A stretch of 64,000 bases of DNA from a virus, in IMG/VR virus record IMGVR_UViG_3300046559_001153, positions 62,001-126,000 of that record; one strand, 5' to 3'. Shown one piece after another: positions 43,933-51,451 of the stretch; within the stretch, counting starts at the first letter, position 1; the number at the start of each line of letters is the position of its first letter. The position numbers were made by a program, and so were the translations under genes. Under the pieces are notes generated by a model. That model did no database searches and was not told the DNA's origin. It was given only the letters and a program-made list of their open reading frames with translations.

Positions 43933-44322
43933 ATGTCTGAGTCAGAATTAGAGAGATGGGTGTGCGATGAATGCCCGGATGCGAATGGGTTCATGACGAT
44001 TCGCCTGGCAGACGGGACACCAAATGGTGATACGGGATCTCAGCCGATTGCCACCGTCTACAACAGAAGCAACGGTCAATTGATTGCCGCGGCGCCTGAG
44101 CTGTTTGCCGCGTTGAATAGCATTTATTACCTGGCCGAAAAGGGGCTCGAGCAGCTCGAGTCTGCTGCGAATGACGGAGTACCGGGGGCGCAGGCTGCCT
44201 ATGACAAGGCTGACAGGGTGGTGGAGGCGGTATTAATCGCTTTTGGCGATGCGATAGACCTGTGGGGCGACTCGCCGGTCGAAGCGGAGAAAAAGGACCC
44301 CGAACAGCGAACTGGGCAGTAA
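43933..44322 (+). CDS. LIAAAPELL-motif protein 2
   Basis: A 129-residue protein with NGQLIAAAPELFAAL in the same place, 2 bases after its relative. The N-terminus differs (WVCDECPDANG). Acidic C-terminus. Family F of the paralogue sets. Confidence 0.65.
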   Translation: MSESELERWVCDECPDANGFMTIRLADGTPNGDTGSQPIATVYNRSNGQLIAAAPELFAALNSIYYLAEKGLEQLESAANDGVPGAQAAYDKADRVVEAVLIAFGDAIDLWGDSPVEAEKKDPEQRTGQ

Positions 44323-44370
44323 GACAGACACCAATCCACCCGAGACAGAACAGGAGAAACCAACAAGGCC

Positions 44371-44745
44371 ATGAAGACTAAATCAAAATCCGACCTCTAC
44401 GACGCGGCCATTGAGCGGCTGATACGGATGCCGTGGAATGACGTGCAACAGCGGTGGGTGTGGGGCGCGGCTGAACATCCCGACGATGAGTCGAGACTGT
44501 TCGCTATGTGCGGGCCGCAGCTGTCAGGTTGTGGGTGTCCCACTATGGTACGGAGCGGGATGCCCGCGTCTACCCGCGAACTCACTAAGTCTATCCACCG
44601 CATGAGGAGCATCCCTGAATGCATCCTAGAACTCGAACTCCTCTGGGAGAAGGGCGTCTCGCTCGCCAGGCGACGGGCTGCGTTGCGGGGTTTTGCACGG
44701 GCGCAGAGGCTGGTCGACAAGGTCACGGGGCGTACCTGGAAGTAA
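44371..44745 (+). CDS. Paralogue family A member 3, unknown
   Basis: A 124-residue divergent relative of the 28671 pair: LYDAAIERLIRMP, QQRWVWGAAE, LFAMCGP, CGCPTMVRSG, TRELTKSI. The C-terminal EWQ.RLDKE block is eroded to RAQRLVDKVTGR. Confidence 0.6.
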   Translation: MKTKSKSDLYDAAIERLIRMPWNDVQQRWVWGAAEHPDDESRLFAMCGPQLSGCGCPTMVRSGMPASTRELTKSIHRMRSIPECILELELLWEKGVSLARRRAALRGFARAQRLVDKVTGRTWK

Positions 44746-44786
44746 GGCCAAATAACGATCATTACTCAAACAGACTGGGGGACAGA

Positions 44787-45605
44787 ATGGAATTCAAATC
44801 AACGGTAGATGTGCGCGTGGTGCAGGCGATGGGAGGGGACCACATGATTGTGGCGGCCGCCAAGGTGAGCACAAACGGGCCGTCCGCCTTAAGTTTTGCG
44901 AGAAAAGGGGTTCGCGTCAGTCGCGAGTGGCTGGAAGATGCCGGATGCATTTTTGATGCAGACGGTGAGATTCCAGTCGCATTGAACAGCCAAGGCGAAC
45001 CGTGGTCAGAAAAGGACACGGCCGGCCTGATCGGCTACCTCATCAAGCACAGGCACGGCACTCCCTTTGAGCATTCGGCGATCACGTTCTTTGTGCATGC
45101 ACCGCTGTTTGTCTGGCGTGAGTGGCACCGGCACCGGATCGGCTTTTCTTACAACGAAGAGTCGGCCAGATATAAAACACTGGAGCCGATCTTCTACCTG
45201 CCTGACCGTGAGCGGCCCATGATGAAGGTGGACGGCTGGAAACCAGGCAGGCCAAAGTTTCTGCGGTGCGAAGATGACGTGAAGTTCGAGAAGCTTTGCA
45301 GCAACCTGAGGGATGACTACGAGAGGAGCTACGCCCACTACCTGGAAAACCTGGAAATGGGGTTCGATCCAGGGCTGGCGCGTGATGGCCTGAATGTTGG
45401 CATTTACTCAGGCTGCTGGGTGACCTGCAATCCGCGGTCGCTCATGGCCTTCCTGTCGCTTCGCGTGCATTCACCGGAATCGACATTCGTCAGCTACCCG
45501 CTCTGGGAGATTGACTTGGCAGCCAGGGCGTGCGAATTGGCACTGGTAGCAGGCTGGCCGATTACTCACGCGGCATTCGTGGCAAATGGAAGAGTGGCCC
45601 CGTAG
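44787..45605 (+). CDS. thyX: Flavin-dependent thymidylate synthase ThyX
   Basis: A 272-residue protein that converts dUMP to dTMP with FAD and methylene-tetrahydrofolate. The signature is WHRHRIGFSYNEESARYK: RHR at 115-117, then three residues before SYNEES (canonical RHR-x7-S has two), a variant I recall from phage ThyX proteins. HGTPFEHSAITF and the C-terminal ESTFVSYPLWEI region also fit. ATG 44787 is chosen, with GGGG upstream; the frame is open earlier. Fits with the dNMP kinase-like, HD and MazG-like genes in a nucleotide-supply set. Confidence 0.9.
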   Translation: MEFKSTVDVRVVQAMGGDHMIVAAAKVSTNGPSALSFARKGVRVSREWLEDAGCIFDADGEIPVALNSQGEPWSEKDTAGLIGYLIKHRHGTPFEHSAITFFVHAPLFVWREWHRHRIGFSYNEESARYKTLEPIFYLPDRERPMMKVDGWKPGRPKFLRCEDDVKFEKLCSNLRDDYERSYAHYLENLEMGFDPGLARDGLNVGIYSGCWVTCNPRSLMAFLSLRVHSPESTFVSYPLWEIDLAARACELALVAGWPITHAAFVANGRVAP

Positions 45606-45663
45606 AGGGTTTGGAACGACATTTCGTGAAAGTGGCAATTTCAAATGAAAGTGGCAGATCAAA

Positions 45664-45927
45664 ATGAGAAGACTCGTAAACGTGCAGGAAGTGGAGGGCG
45701 ATGGGCTCATGGCTTTCATGGGCGAGCGGATCACGCTCTACTGTCTTAATTACATCTACACCGGGTTGCTCATTGGAGTGAATGACACCTGCGTCGTCCT
45801 GAAAGACGCAGCAATCGTCTATGAGACTGGGCCACTGCTGGAGAAGGATTGGAAGGAAGCGCAGGGATTTCCGTCAGACTGGTACGTTCAGATTTCGTCA
45901 ATCGAGAGCTTCGGGAGGCTTAAATGA
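45664..45927 (+). CDS. Unknown small protein
   Basis: An 87-residue beta-barrel-like protein (RITLYCLNYIYTGLLIGVN, CVVLKDAAIVYETG, WYVQISSIESF), resembling Sm/SH3-type small barrels by pattern only. Two near-identical 19-nt units (AAAGTGGCA...) precede it. It overlaps the next start by ATGA. Confidence 0.6.
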   Translation: MRRLVNVQEVEGDGLMAFMGERITLYCLNYIYTGLLIGVNDTCVVLKDAAIVYETGPLLEKDWKEAQGFPSDWYVQISSIESFGRLK

Positions 45928-46109
45928 AACGATCTGCGAAGCAAAAATGCAGGAGCTTGAGCTGGAGCCTGAGCCGGAGCAAGAGCCTGAGCCTGAGCTT
46001 GAGCGGGAGCCGGAGCCTGAGCGGGGGCCTGAACTGGGGCTGGAGCCTGAGCGGGAGCCTGAACCGGGGCTGGAGCCTGAGCGGGAGCCGGAGCTTGAGC
46101 GGGCGTTAG
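45924..46109 (+). CDS. Low-complexity repeat protein, frame uncertain
   Basis: A frame beginning in an ATGA overlap encodes a 61-residue Ser/Leu/Gly/Arg protein (RSLSWSLSRSKSLSLSLS...). A second + strand frame from ATG 45948 encodes a Glu/Pro repeat (ELEPEPEQEPEPELEREPE...) ending at 46123. Both come from the same DNA array. The ATGA position favours the first; the composition of the second is more typical of expressed proteins. Confidence 0.35.
   Translation: MKRSAKQKCRSLSWSLSRSKSLSLSLSGSRSLSGGLNWGWSLSGSLNRGWSLSGSRSLSGR
45955..46108 (+). repeat. Hexamer-based tandem array (GAGCCK/GAGCKG)
   Basis: About 150 bases built of GAGCCT, GAGCCG, GAGCGG and GAACCG hexamers with longer period substructure (units like GAGCCTGAGCGG recur). 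Likely to vary in length by slippage. Confidence 0.8.
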
Positions 46110-46166
46110 TGTGTTGTAGCTGAAGTAAAAGGTTGTTTGAGCTTGGAACAGGTTTTGCTATTCGGG

Positions 46167-46189
46167 CCGGGTGGGACACACTCACCCGG
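46167..46189 (+). other. Hairpin in 100-nt gap
   Basis: CCGGGTG (46167-46173) pairs with CACCCGG (46183-46189). The following ATTCTCACG has no T-run, so termination would be weak. It lies between the repeat gene and the zinc protein at 46225. Confidence 0.55.
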
Positions 46190-46224
46190 ATTCTCACGCG
46201 TAGGCGTCAATTCAGGGAATCCCC

Positions 46225-46722
46225 ATGAAAAAGACAATTGAGATCACAATCTGCGATTGGGCTCACTGCGAGAACAACGGCAGCACTCGGTGTGCGGCGT
46301 GCGGCTGTGACGTTTGTGACTCGCATTTGAGAGACAATCAATACGTATGTGAAGGATCCACGGGAGCTATGTTATCGCTGCAAGTACTGGTCTGTCCGGC
46401 CTGCTTTTCGGACGAGATAACCGCGAACATAGCCAGAGACAGACTGCAACAAATCCTTGCGGATGCCTGGTCGCGTCCGTTCGCAGATAAAACCAAGAAG
46501 GCTGATCAACCATCCGTTGTGAAGCGTTGCGAACGGGACCGGTTGGTCGACATCTTTGGCACGGCTTACGCTACGCTGTTGGCTCTTCGAGCGAATTCCC
46601 TGCCCGAGCTCGGTGTGCCGTGGTGCATCATTTCGTCTAACCTGGACTCGCTGCACGATCTGCTGACCTCGCTCGATAAGGACGCTCCGGCCAGGTTCGA
46701 GAAGGAGCTGCCTAAGGCGTAG
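46225..46722 (+). CDS. Zinc-binding protein
   Basis: A 165-residue protein. N-terminal CDWAHCENNGSTRCAACGCDVC and later HLRD plus CPAC form a B-box or ribbon-like double zinc site. The C-terminal half is helical. No family assigned; protein-protein or nucleic-acid adaptor role possible. Confidence 0.65.
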   Translation: MKKTIEITICDWAHCENNGSTRCAACGCDVCDSHLRDNQYVCEGSTGAMLSLQVLVCPACFSDEITANIARDRLQQILADAWSRPFADKTKKADQPSVVKRCERDRLVDIFGTAYATLLALRANSLPELGVPWCIISSNLDSLHDLLTSLDKDAPARFEKELPKA

Positions 46723-46760
46723 TTGGTTTAACCAATTTGGCACGTTTGAAAGGATTGATC

Positions 46761-46937
46761 ATGGAAGTTGTCCGCGTGCGGAAGACAAACGACACAGTCC
46801 GACAGGCAGCCGATAAAACCAGCGATTACGACGCCTGGCCTGATCGTCGTGAGGAGTACCCCGACATCCGATTCCCAGCCAGGCACGGGTACGACCCGGC
46901 CTTCTTCGACATCCAGTACCACGGAAGCGAGCTGTAA
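46761..46937 (+). CDS. Small unknown protein
   Basis: A 58-residue charged protein from ATG 46761 with GAAAGGA upstream. Ends FFDIQYHGSEL. A short palindrome, TTGGTTTAACCAA at 46723, lies just after the previous stop. Confidence 0.5.
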   Translation: MEVVRVRKTNDTVRQAADKTSDYDAWPDRREEYPDIRFPARHGYDPAFFDIQYHGSEL

Positions 46938-46940
46938 CCG

Positions 46941-47177
46941 ATGCAATTCCAACCCCACTTGTGTCCTGAGTGCGGCGAGCCGGCCGACGAAGTGACCACT
47001 TATGTGCTGGTTCACGCACCTATCGAGCCCATCGAGCCTATCGAGGACAATGAGTTCGATTACACGCATGAAGACATCCATGTGCTCTGGGACACGCACG
47101 AGATTTACCACTTCGATGACGGGACAGTCATGCTGCACTGCAAGAACAACCACGGCTGGTCAGCCACTGACACATGA
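46941..47177 (+). CDS. Small zinc-ribbon protein
   Basis: A 78-residue acidic protein. CPECGEPADE near the N-terminus and LHCKNNHGW near the end give a CxxC...C..H ribbon. A small EPIEPIE repeat sits between. 3 bases after the previous gene. Confidence 0.6.
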   Translation: MQFQPHLCPECGEPADEVTTYVLVHAPIEPIEPIEDNEFDYTHEDIHVLWDTHEIYHFDDGTVMLHCKNNHGWSATDT

Positions 47178-47195
47178 GTCTGCATCGTCCGTAAG

Positions 47196-47290
47196 CCGCG
47201 TGAGCGGAACCGAACTGTCGCGTGTCGTTACTCATCCACGCGGACAGAAACCATAAAGGCGGTGCCGGCCCCGCCGCGGGATCTGCGGCC
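47196..47290 (+). promoter_or_regulatory. Structured leader before Tat-signal gene
   Basis: Four hairpins in succession. CCGC-GTGA-GCGG (47196-47207) has a GNRA loop. CTGTC-GCGTG pairs with CACGC-G-GACAG (47215-47247). GGCGG pairs with CCGCC (47258-47275), and CCGC with GCGG overlaps the last. No ORF covers this stretch. It is followed by palindrome copy 6 and the Tat gene, so it is probably a 5' leader. Confidence 0.5.
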
Positions 47291-47302
47291 TGACCGGTCT
47301 TT

Positions 47303-47320
47303 TACCTTTTCAAAAAGTTA
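47303..47320 (+). repeat. 18-nt intergenic palindrome, copy 6
   Basis: TACCTTTTCAAAAAGTTA; GGAG begins 2 bases later and ATG 47331 follows. Confidence 0.75.
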
Positions 47321-47330
47321 TGGAGATACC

Positions 47331-47696
47331 ATGTCTGACTCAATCAGTCGACGAACGTTCTTCGGGCGGGCAGCTGCGGCGCCACTGGCTATCCCCGGCT
47401 CGCCCCTTCCGGCAGAGAAACCGGATAAGGCCTGGGTTATCCTGGGCATCAATTGGGAGTACAACGACGAGTACTCCTACGAAGATGGCGAGCATGTCCT
47501 CAATCAGGTCTACTATGACCAGGAGACGGCTCTGGCAGAATGCAAGAGGCTGTGTGACCAGTTCTTTGCCGGCCAGACGCCCACTGACTTTGAATGTGAT
47601 TGGAACTGGCTCGATATCGACGAGACGGATGACTGGGACGCGGTTCGAGCGGCCGGCTTCCCTGACCCTTACTATGTGAAGGAGATGGTCGCATGA
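47331..47696 (+). CDS. Tat-signal protein, unknown
   Basis: A 121-residue protein with twin-arginine N-terminus SRRTFFGRAAAAPLAIPG (SRRxFF, then a mild Ala/Pro hydrophobic stretch). The rest is strongly acidic with many Trp/Tyr (WEYNDEYSYEDGEH, CDWNWLDIDETDDWD). Folded export by the Tat system would be unusual for a phage protein. Alternatively the N-terminus is a chance match. It overlaps the next gene by ATGA. Confidence 0.55.
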   Translation: MSDSISRRTFFGRAAAAPLAIPGSPLPAEKPDKAWVILGINWEYNDEYSYEDGEHVLNQVYYDQETALAECKRLCDQFFAGQTPTDFECDWNWLDIDETDDWDAVRAAGFPDPYYVKEMVA

Positions 47697-48058
47697 GCAA
47701 TCCGCTAGTGCACGCAGAGCGATCGATGCTGAAGTGGGGCGGGGTTGTTGAGGACTACCTGCCCATTCACCAGTGGATGGACAGCACCAAGGCCCACTTG
47801 GCCGACAACCGGCATCGGCTGATCCTGCACAACTCATTCGGAATCATCCTGGCCGAGCAGGTGTTTGGCCCGGATTTAATCAACAAATCGGGTAAACGGG
47901 TGTTTGTCCGAGATATCACCATGTGGCACGTGCTGGAAGATCTCGGATTTGTGCCCACACTGGCCGAGTGTCTGAATGGAATCACTGTCGAGCCATGGAT
48001 GGCTGGGGCCCGCAAACTCAGGAAGAACGACGTTACTGCTGTCCCGGACGACCAATAA
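47693..48058 (+). CDS. Unknown protein
   Basis: A 121-residue protein in ATGA overlap. Helix-rich; FGIILAEQVFGPDLINKSGKR is distinctive. No family recognised. Confidence 0.6.
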   Translation: MSNPLVHAERSMLKWGGVVEDYLPIHQWMDSTKAHLADNRHRLILHNSFGIILAEQVFGPDLINKSGKRVFVRDITMWHVLEDLGFVPTLAECLNGITVEPWMAGARKLRKNDVTAVPDDQ

Positions 48059-48069
48059 AAGGAGACGCA

Positions 48070-48456
48070 ATGAGTGAACTTGACAAGTATGACCTGGAAA
48101 TCGAGAGGCTGATAAACCTGCCTGGATCCAGCACTGAGGCCGCGTGGCTCGACGGAGCGCTGTTGTTTCAGTTCGCGAGTCCCTCAGGTGATGTGGGCCA
48201 GTGTCCGAATGGTCAGAAGTGCGGTTGTCTGACGATGATCCGGAATGCAGCCAATAGTGCGAGTAAATTTGCTGCATGGACGCACAGTTTGACTATGGAA
48301 ATAGCCAGTGACGAACGCATCCCGTTGTCGGTGACCAACCTGATTGATGGGTGGTCTGTGTTGAGTCCGGACCAACGCAGGGACAAGCTGCAGCCCTTCG
48401 CCGAATGGCAACGTCGTCTGGACAAGGAGATTCGCAATGAGCGAGCCAGTGTTTAA
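48070..48456 (+). CDS. Paralogue family A member 4, unknown
   Basis: A 128-residue relative of 28671, 29106 and 44371: YDLEIERLINLP, FQFASPSGD, CGCLTMIR, WTHSLTMEIASDERIP, then RRDKLQPFAEWQRRLDKEI. ATG 48070 follows AAGGAGACGCA; the frame is open upstream but that lies inside the previous gene. Confidence 0.65.
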   Translation: MSELDKYDLEIERLINLPGSSTEAAWLDGALLFQFASPSGDVGQCPNGQKCGCLTMIRNAANSASKFAAWTHSLTMEIASDERIPLSVTNLIDGWSVLSPDQRRDKLQPFAEWQRRLDKEIRNERASV

Positions 48457-48844
48457 CCCCGGGGACGCGATCCGCAGCATCCTGGTCAGGATTCCCACCT
48501 ACCAGGGACCTGACTGCGGTTACGTGGACTTCGCTGCCCCGCTCGTCGAGCTGTTGATTGAGAATCACTGCGGGCTGACGATTCAAATGGGGCGTCCGGC
48601 CGATCACACGGGACACATGAGCATTCCCGAGATGGTGATCGAGAGACGCAGAAACGGCTGGTGCATCGCGTTGGCGCCAGATCACTGCAGTGATTCGAAC
48701 CTGCTGATCTACGTGGTCGACAACGGCGATGAGCCTAAGACCTACATAGTGATGGACGGACAGCGTAGTCAGTGGCCCGAGATTCTTGAAAATCCACCTG
48801 ATGAGGTGGATCAAATTCCCCAAGTGCAAGGAGGTGATTCGTGA
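48437..48844 (+). CDS. Unknown protein
   Basis: A 135-residue beta-rich protein starting inside the end of the previous gene (20-base overlap, GGAGATTCGCA before ATG). No family recognised. Its end overlaps the lipoprotein-like gene by GTGA. Confidence 0.6.
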   Translation: MSEPVFNPGDAIRSILVRIPTYQGPDCGYVDFAAPLVELLIENHCGLTIQMGRPADHTGHMSIPEMVIERRRNGWCIALAPDHCSDSNLLIYVVDNGDEPKTYIVMDGQRSQWPEILENPPDEVDQIPQVQGGDS

Positions 48845-49452
48845 TTTACTGCAAACTAACCGGCCTGCTGTTGGCTTGTGCGTATCTGTGGTCCTGCGTG
48901 GATGAGCAACCGGTCAGGCTGGTGTCGGTCTGGACCAGAGCTGATCAGTCGCTGGTCGCGGAAGCGGGGGACATCTTCGTACCGAGGTCATACAAGCCGG
49001 CACAGTCGAAGGAGCCTGACGACGGGTACGACGGCTCGGGTGTCTGGTTTGACAGGGCTAAAGAAAAGGCGAGAGCCTTGTCGATCGGGTCAAAGGCTCA
49101 GCTTGTGCCCAACCCCAATGATGGACCCGAAGATCCTCCGCCGGCGCCCGAGCCAGAGGACAAGCCTCAGATTGTGCACAGGATGATCTATGCCACAGCT
49201 ACCACGCTCGCGGATATGAAGAACGATGTGATCATCGTGAAGTACGAGCTCAAGCCTCGCGGCCGCGGCGGTGAGGACTTTCCCAGGTTCAGCTTTGAAC
49301 CGATTGTGGGGGATTTCGTGGTTAGCGACACGGGTGACGAATACCAGATCGTCAAGCGACGCTTTGGTTGGACAGGCAAACCACACAAATCCCAGGTGGC
49401 ACTGACCGTCTGGCTCAACCGGTGCAAGTCAATTGGCCCAGAGGATGAGTGA
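48841..49452 (+). CDS. Possible lipoprotein
   Basis: A 203-residue protein, GTG start behind AAGGAGGTG. The N-terminus MIYCKLTGLLLACAYLWSC fits a short lipoprotein signal with Cys19, although Trp at -2 is atypical. The remainder has a Pro-rich linker (PPPAPEPEDKP) and a beta-rich C-terminal domain (VIIVKYELKPRGRG). An envelope-associated role is inferred. Confidence 0.5.
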   Translation: MIYCKLTGLLLACAYLWSCVDEQPVRLVSVWTRADQSLVAEAGDIFVPRSYKPAQSKEPDDGYDGSGVWFDRAKEKARALSIGSKAQLVPNPNDGPEDPPPAPEPEDKPQIVHRMIYATATTLADMKNDVIIVKYELKPRGRGGEDFPRFSFEPIVGDFVVSDTGDEYQIVKRRFGWTGKPHKSQVALTVWLNRCKSIGPEDE

Positions 49453-49796
49453 TGGGTGAAGAAATGACAATTCGTGATCAATTTCAACAGGAGTATGGCA
49501 TGTCTGCTGTAAACGAACTTGAGATTCCTGATGAGTTCATGCTGGACGTAAATGAGCTGGCCTACGCGACGTCGCTGGGCTACCTCAGCTGTGCTCGTTG
49601 CCCGGTTGCAATGGCCCTACGCAGGATGTTCCCTGAGCAGGACATCGCGGTTGGCGGGGACGACGCCGACATCAACGATGTGACTTACCGGTTTGACGGC
49701 GAGTTCGTCCTCAAGGAGATACACGCTGGGAGACTGTTCAGCGTCAAATTGACCAAGAAACTAGCTAGGGGTAAAAAGAATGACAATTCGTGTTGA
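49449..49796 (+). CDS. Paralogue family E member 1, unknown
   Basis: A 115-residue protein from a GTGA overlap (ATG 49452 also possible). Shared with the next gene: CARCPVAMALRRMFPEQDIAVGG, YRFDGEFV and LFSVKL. The C..C.....LR pattern may hold a metal. Function unknown. Confidence 0.6.
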   Translation: MMGEEMTIRDQFQQEYGMSAVNELEIPDEFMLDVNELAYATSLGYLSCARCPVAMALRRMFPEQDIAVGGDDADINDVTYRFDGEFVLKEIHAGRLFSVKLTKKLARGKKNDNSC

Positions 49797-50043
49797 AGAA
49801 CGACATTTCGATCCGCCACTCAATTACCTCGATTGCTGGGGATGTCCGTTGGCCAAAGCTCTTCGAGAGCTTTATCCGAATACGGATATTGTCGTTGGCG
49901 GATCGAAATTGAGCATCGGCCGTCGGGAGTATAGATTCGACGGCATGTACGTGAGCCGTTGCGTCAGAGATCGTCTGCCATTTGGTTTAGAACTGGAGCC
50001 GATAGATGAAATTTCTAATCGAGATGAATGTCGAGCCGGATGA
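49780..50043 (+). CDS. Paralogue family E member 2, unknown
   Basis: An 87-residue tandem relative: CWGCPLAKALRELYPNTDIVVGG, YRFDGMYV, LPFGLEL. ATG 49780 lies in the last bases of its relative, preceded by GGGGTAAAAAG. Confidence 0.6.
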   Translation: MTIRVEERHFDPPLNYLDCWGCPLAKALRELYPNTDIVVGGSKLSIGRREYRFDGMYVSRCVRDRLPFGLELEPIDEISNRDECRAG

Positions 50044-50368
50044 CCCGGATGACTCTGCGCGGATTAGCAAGTACATCGGCTCGATCCTGTCTAACTGCAC
50101 AGCCACCGAGGCTCTGTCTGAGGCTATGCAGGCAACAGTCACTTTGAAGATAGCCGACTTGCTGGACTACCTGCCAAAGTCCCCCAGCGACGTCACTATT
50201 GATCGGCTGAAACGTTTCGCCGAACAGCTCGAGTCTGGAGAGCCCATTCCCTGCACACTCGTATCTCAGGAGCAAACCCCGGATGGACCCATTACTATTG
50301 TCAAAGACGGAACACTCGGACCAGACGGCATCAAGCCAAACGATCCCGATCGGGCTGATGGCGTCTAA
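50006..50368 (+). CDS. Unknown protein
   Basis: A 120-residue acidic protein starting 38 bases inside the previous gene, with GGAGC before the ATG. Helical core and polar end. No family recognised. Confidence 0.55.
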   Translation: MKFLIEMNVEPDDPDDSARISKYIGSILSNCTATEALSEAMQATVTLKIADLLDYLPKSPSDVTIDRLKRFAEQLESGEPIPCTLVSQEQTPDGPITIVKDGTLGPDGIKPNDPDRADGV

Positions 50369-50735
50369 AACTAAGCGTGAGACCGAGGCTGAGGCAACTG
50401 ACGCAGAGCTCAATCGTCTGAGACAGCTTGATCTGACGATCGAAGAGGCGATTGAGGCGCTGGTTGTCCTATACGAGGACATCTACTGTGTCAGCCGGAT
50501 GGGGATCAACTCGGGACTGTGTGATGACTTCGCTTGGGCTGTGTGTGAGTTGATTGACGGGGCTGAGTCGCACTGGGGTGATGAGCTGTGCGACGAGTCG
50601 GCCGATGAGCTGGACATCGAGTTGTACGGCTACCATTGCTTTGTCGCGTACGAGGGCAGATACTACGACTCCGAGGAACCGACCGGCGTGGACAATTTCC
50701 AAGACCTTCCCTGTTTCTCGAGAGGGGTGCCGTAA
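50358..50735 (+). CDS. Acidic unknown protein
   Basis: A 125-residue, very acidic protein. The C-terminal YGYHCFVAYEGRYYDSEEPTG resembles the HxW...gr.YDae.p.G string of small phage proteins with a papain-like or transglutaminase-like look, but no catalytic set is provable. It overlaps the previous gene by 11 bases. Confidence 0.6.
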   Translation: MASKTKRETEAEATDAELNRLRQLDLTIEEAIEALVVLYEDIYCVSRMGINSGLCDDFAWAVCELIDGAESHWGDELCDESADELDIELYGYHCFVAYEGRYYDSEEPTGVDNFQDLPCFSRGVP

Positions 50736-50797
50736 TCAAGCAACTTGAGTGAGTCTGTTCGGTGTTTGTTTTCTACTCTTTAACCCAGGAGTGTTTT

Positions 50798-51337
50798 ATG
50801 AAACGGCTTTTGAATTTCGTGTGTTCGTTGACGCTGTTGTTCGTGCTGCAGGACGTGAGGGCCGACGAGCACTCCGCCGATGCTGCGAGAGACAATGAAA
50901 AGCAATTGATTGAGGACATGGAGTCCGCTGACAGTCTGAGCTCGTGCCTGAACGCGGCGATCAAAGGCGGGAGTTTCTCACTGCGGGACCTCGTCAAGGA
51001 CATCAACAAGGGGGTCTACAACTCGAAACCGGCCGACAAACGACAAGAGATCCGCGACTACTACCTGGTCGCCGTCAGCAATGATAATGCCGCCGCCATG
51101 TGGATTCATAACACGGCAGTCGGCGCTCTGTGCCATCAAAGACGTGGAAACAGGTATTGCGAGATAGCTCAGGGGCATCCCGAAATGGAGATGAACCCCG
51201 ACAGCCAGATGTACTATGAAAAAGCGGCCGAGGCGTACAGCGACGGCTCCAATGACTGTTGTTATAAAGCCCTCACGTACATCTCCAACGGGCATTCGGC
51301 TGTTGCCGCCGCGTGGGACATCTTCAATAACTGGTAA
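50798..51337 (+). CDS. Sec-exported protein 2
   Basis: A 179-residue protein with a signal peptide (MKRLLNFVCSLTLLFVLQDVRA, cleavage after VRA at 22). The mature part is helical with six Cys, ends FNNW, and contains AYSDGSNDCCYKALTYI. AGGAG precedes the ATG. Gene organisation (own upstream gap, related terminator downstream) mirrors exported protein 1 at 41981, but the mature sequences are only weakly alike. Confidence 0.7.
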   Translation: MKRLLNFVCSLTLLFVLQDVRADEHSADAARDNEKQLIEDMESADSLSSCLNAAIKGGSFSLRDLVKDINKGVYNSKPADKRQEIRDYYLVAVSNDNAAAMWIHNTAVGALCHQRRGNRYCEIAQGHPEMEMNPDSQMYYEKAAEAYSDGSNDCCYKALTYISNGHSAVAAAWDIFNNW

Positions 51338-51380
51338 CACGTGAGATCTTCGTGAAGTGACGTTTCAATGAGTTGAGGCG

Positions 51381-51435
51381 CCCGGCAGCCACGATCACCT
51401 GATATGGTGGTTAGGCTGCCGGGTGTTTTGTTTTT
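51381..51435 (+). terminator. Intrinsic terminator after exported protein 2
   Basis: CCCGGCAGCC (51381-51390) pairs with GGCTGCCGGG (51414-51423), with inner CACC/GGTG, followed by TGTTTTGTTTTT. The stem shares its base with the 42684 terminator. Confidence 0.95.
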
Positions 51436-51451
51436 CTCGATAGGACATCCG

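Noticed and set aside
46723-46735. TTGGTTTAACCAA as an eighth copy of the dispersed palindrome
   Set aside because: Sequence and length differ from the TAACTTTT/AAAAGTTA consensus.
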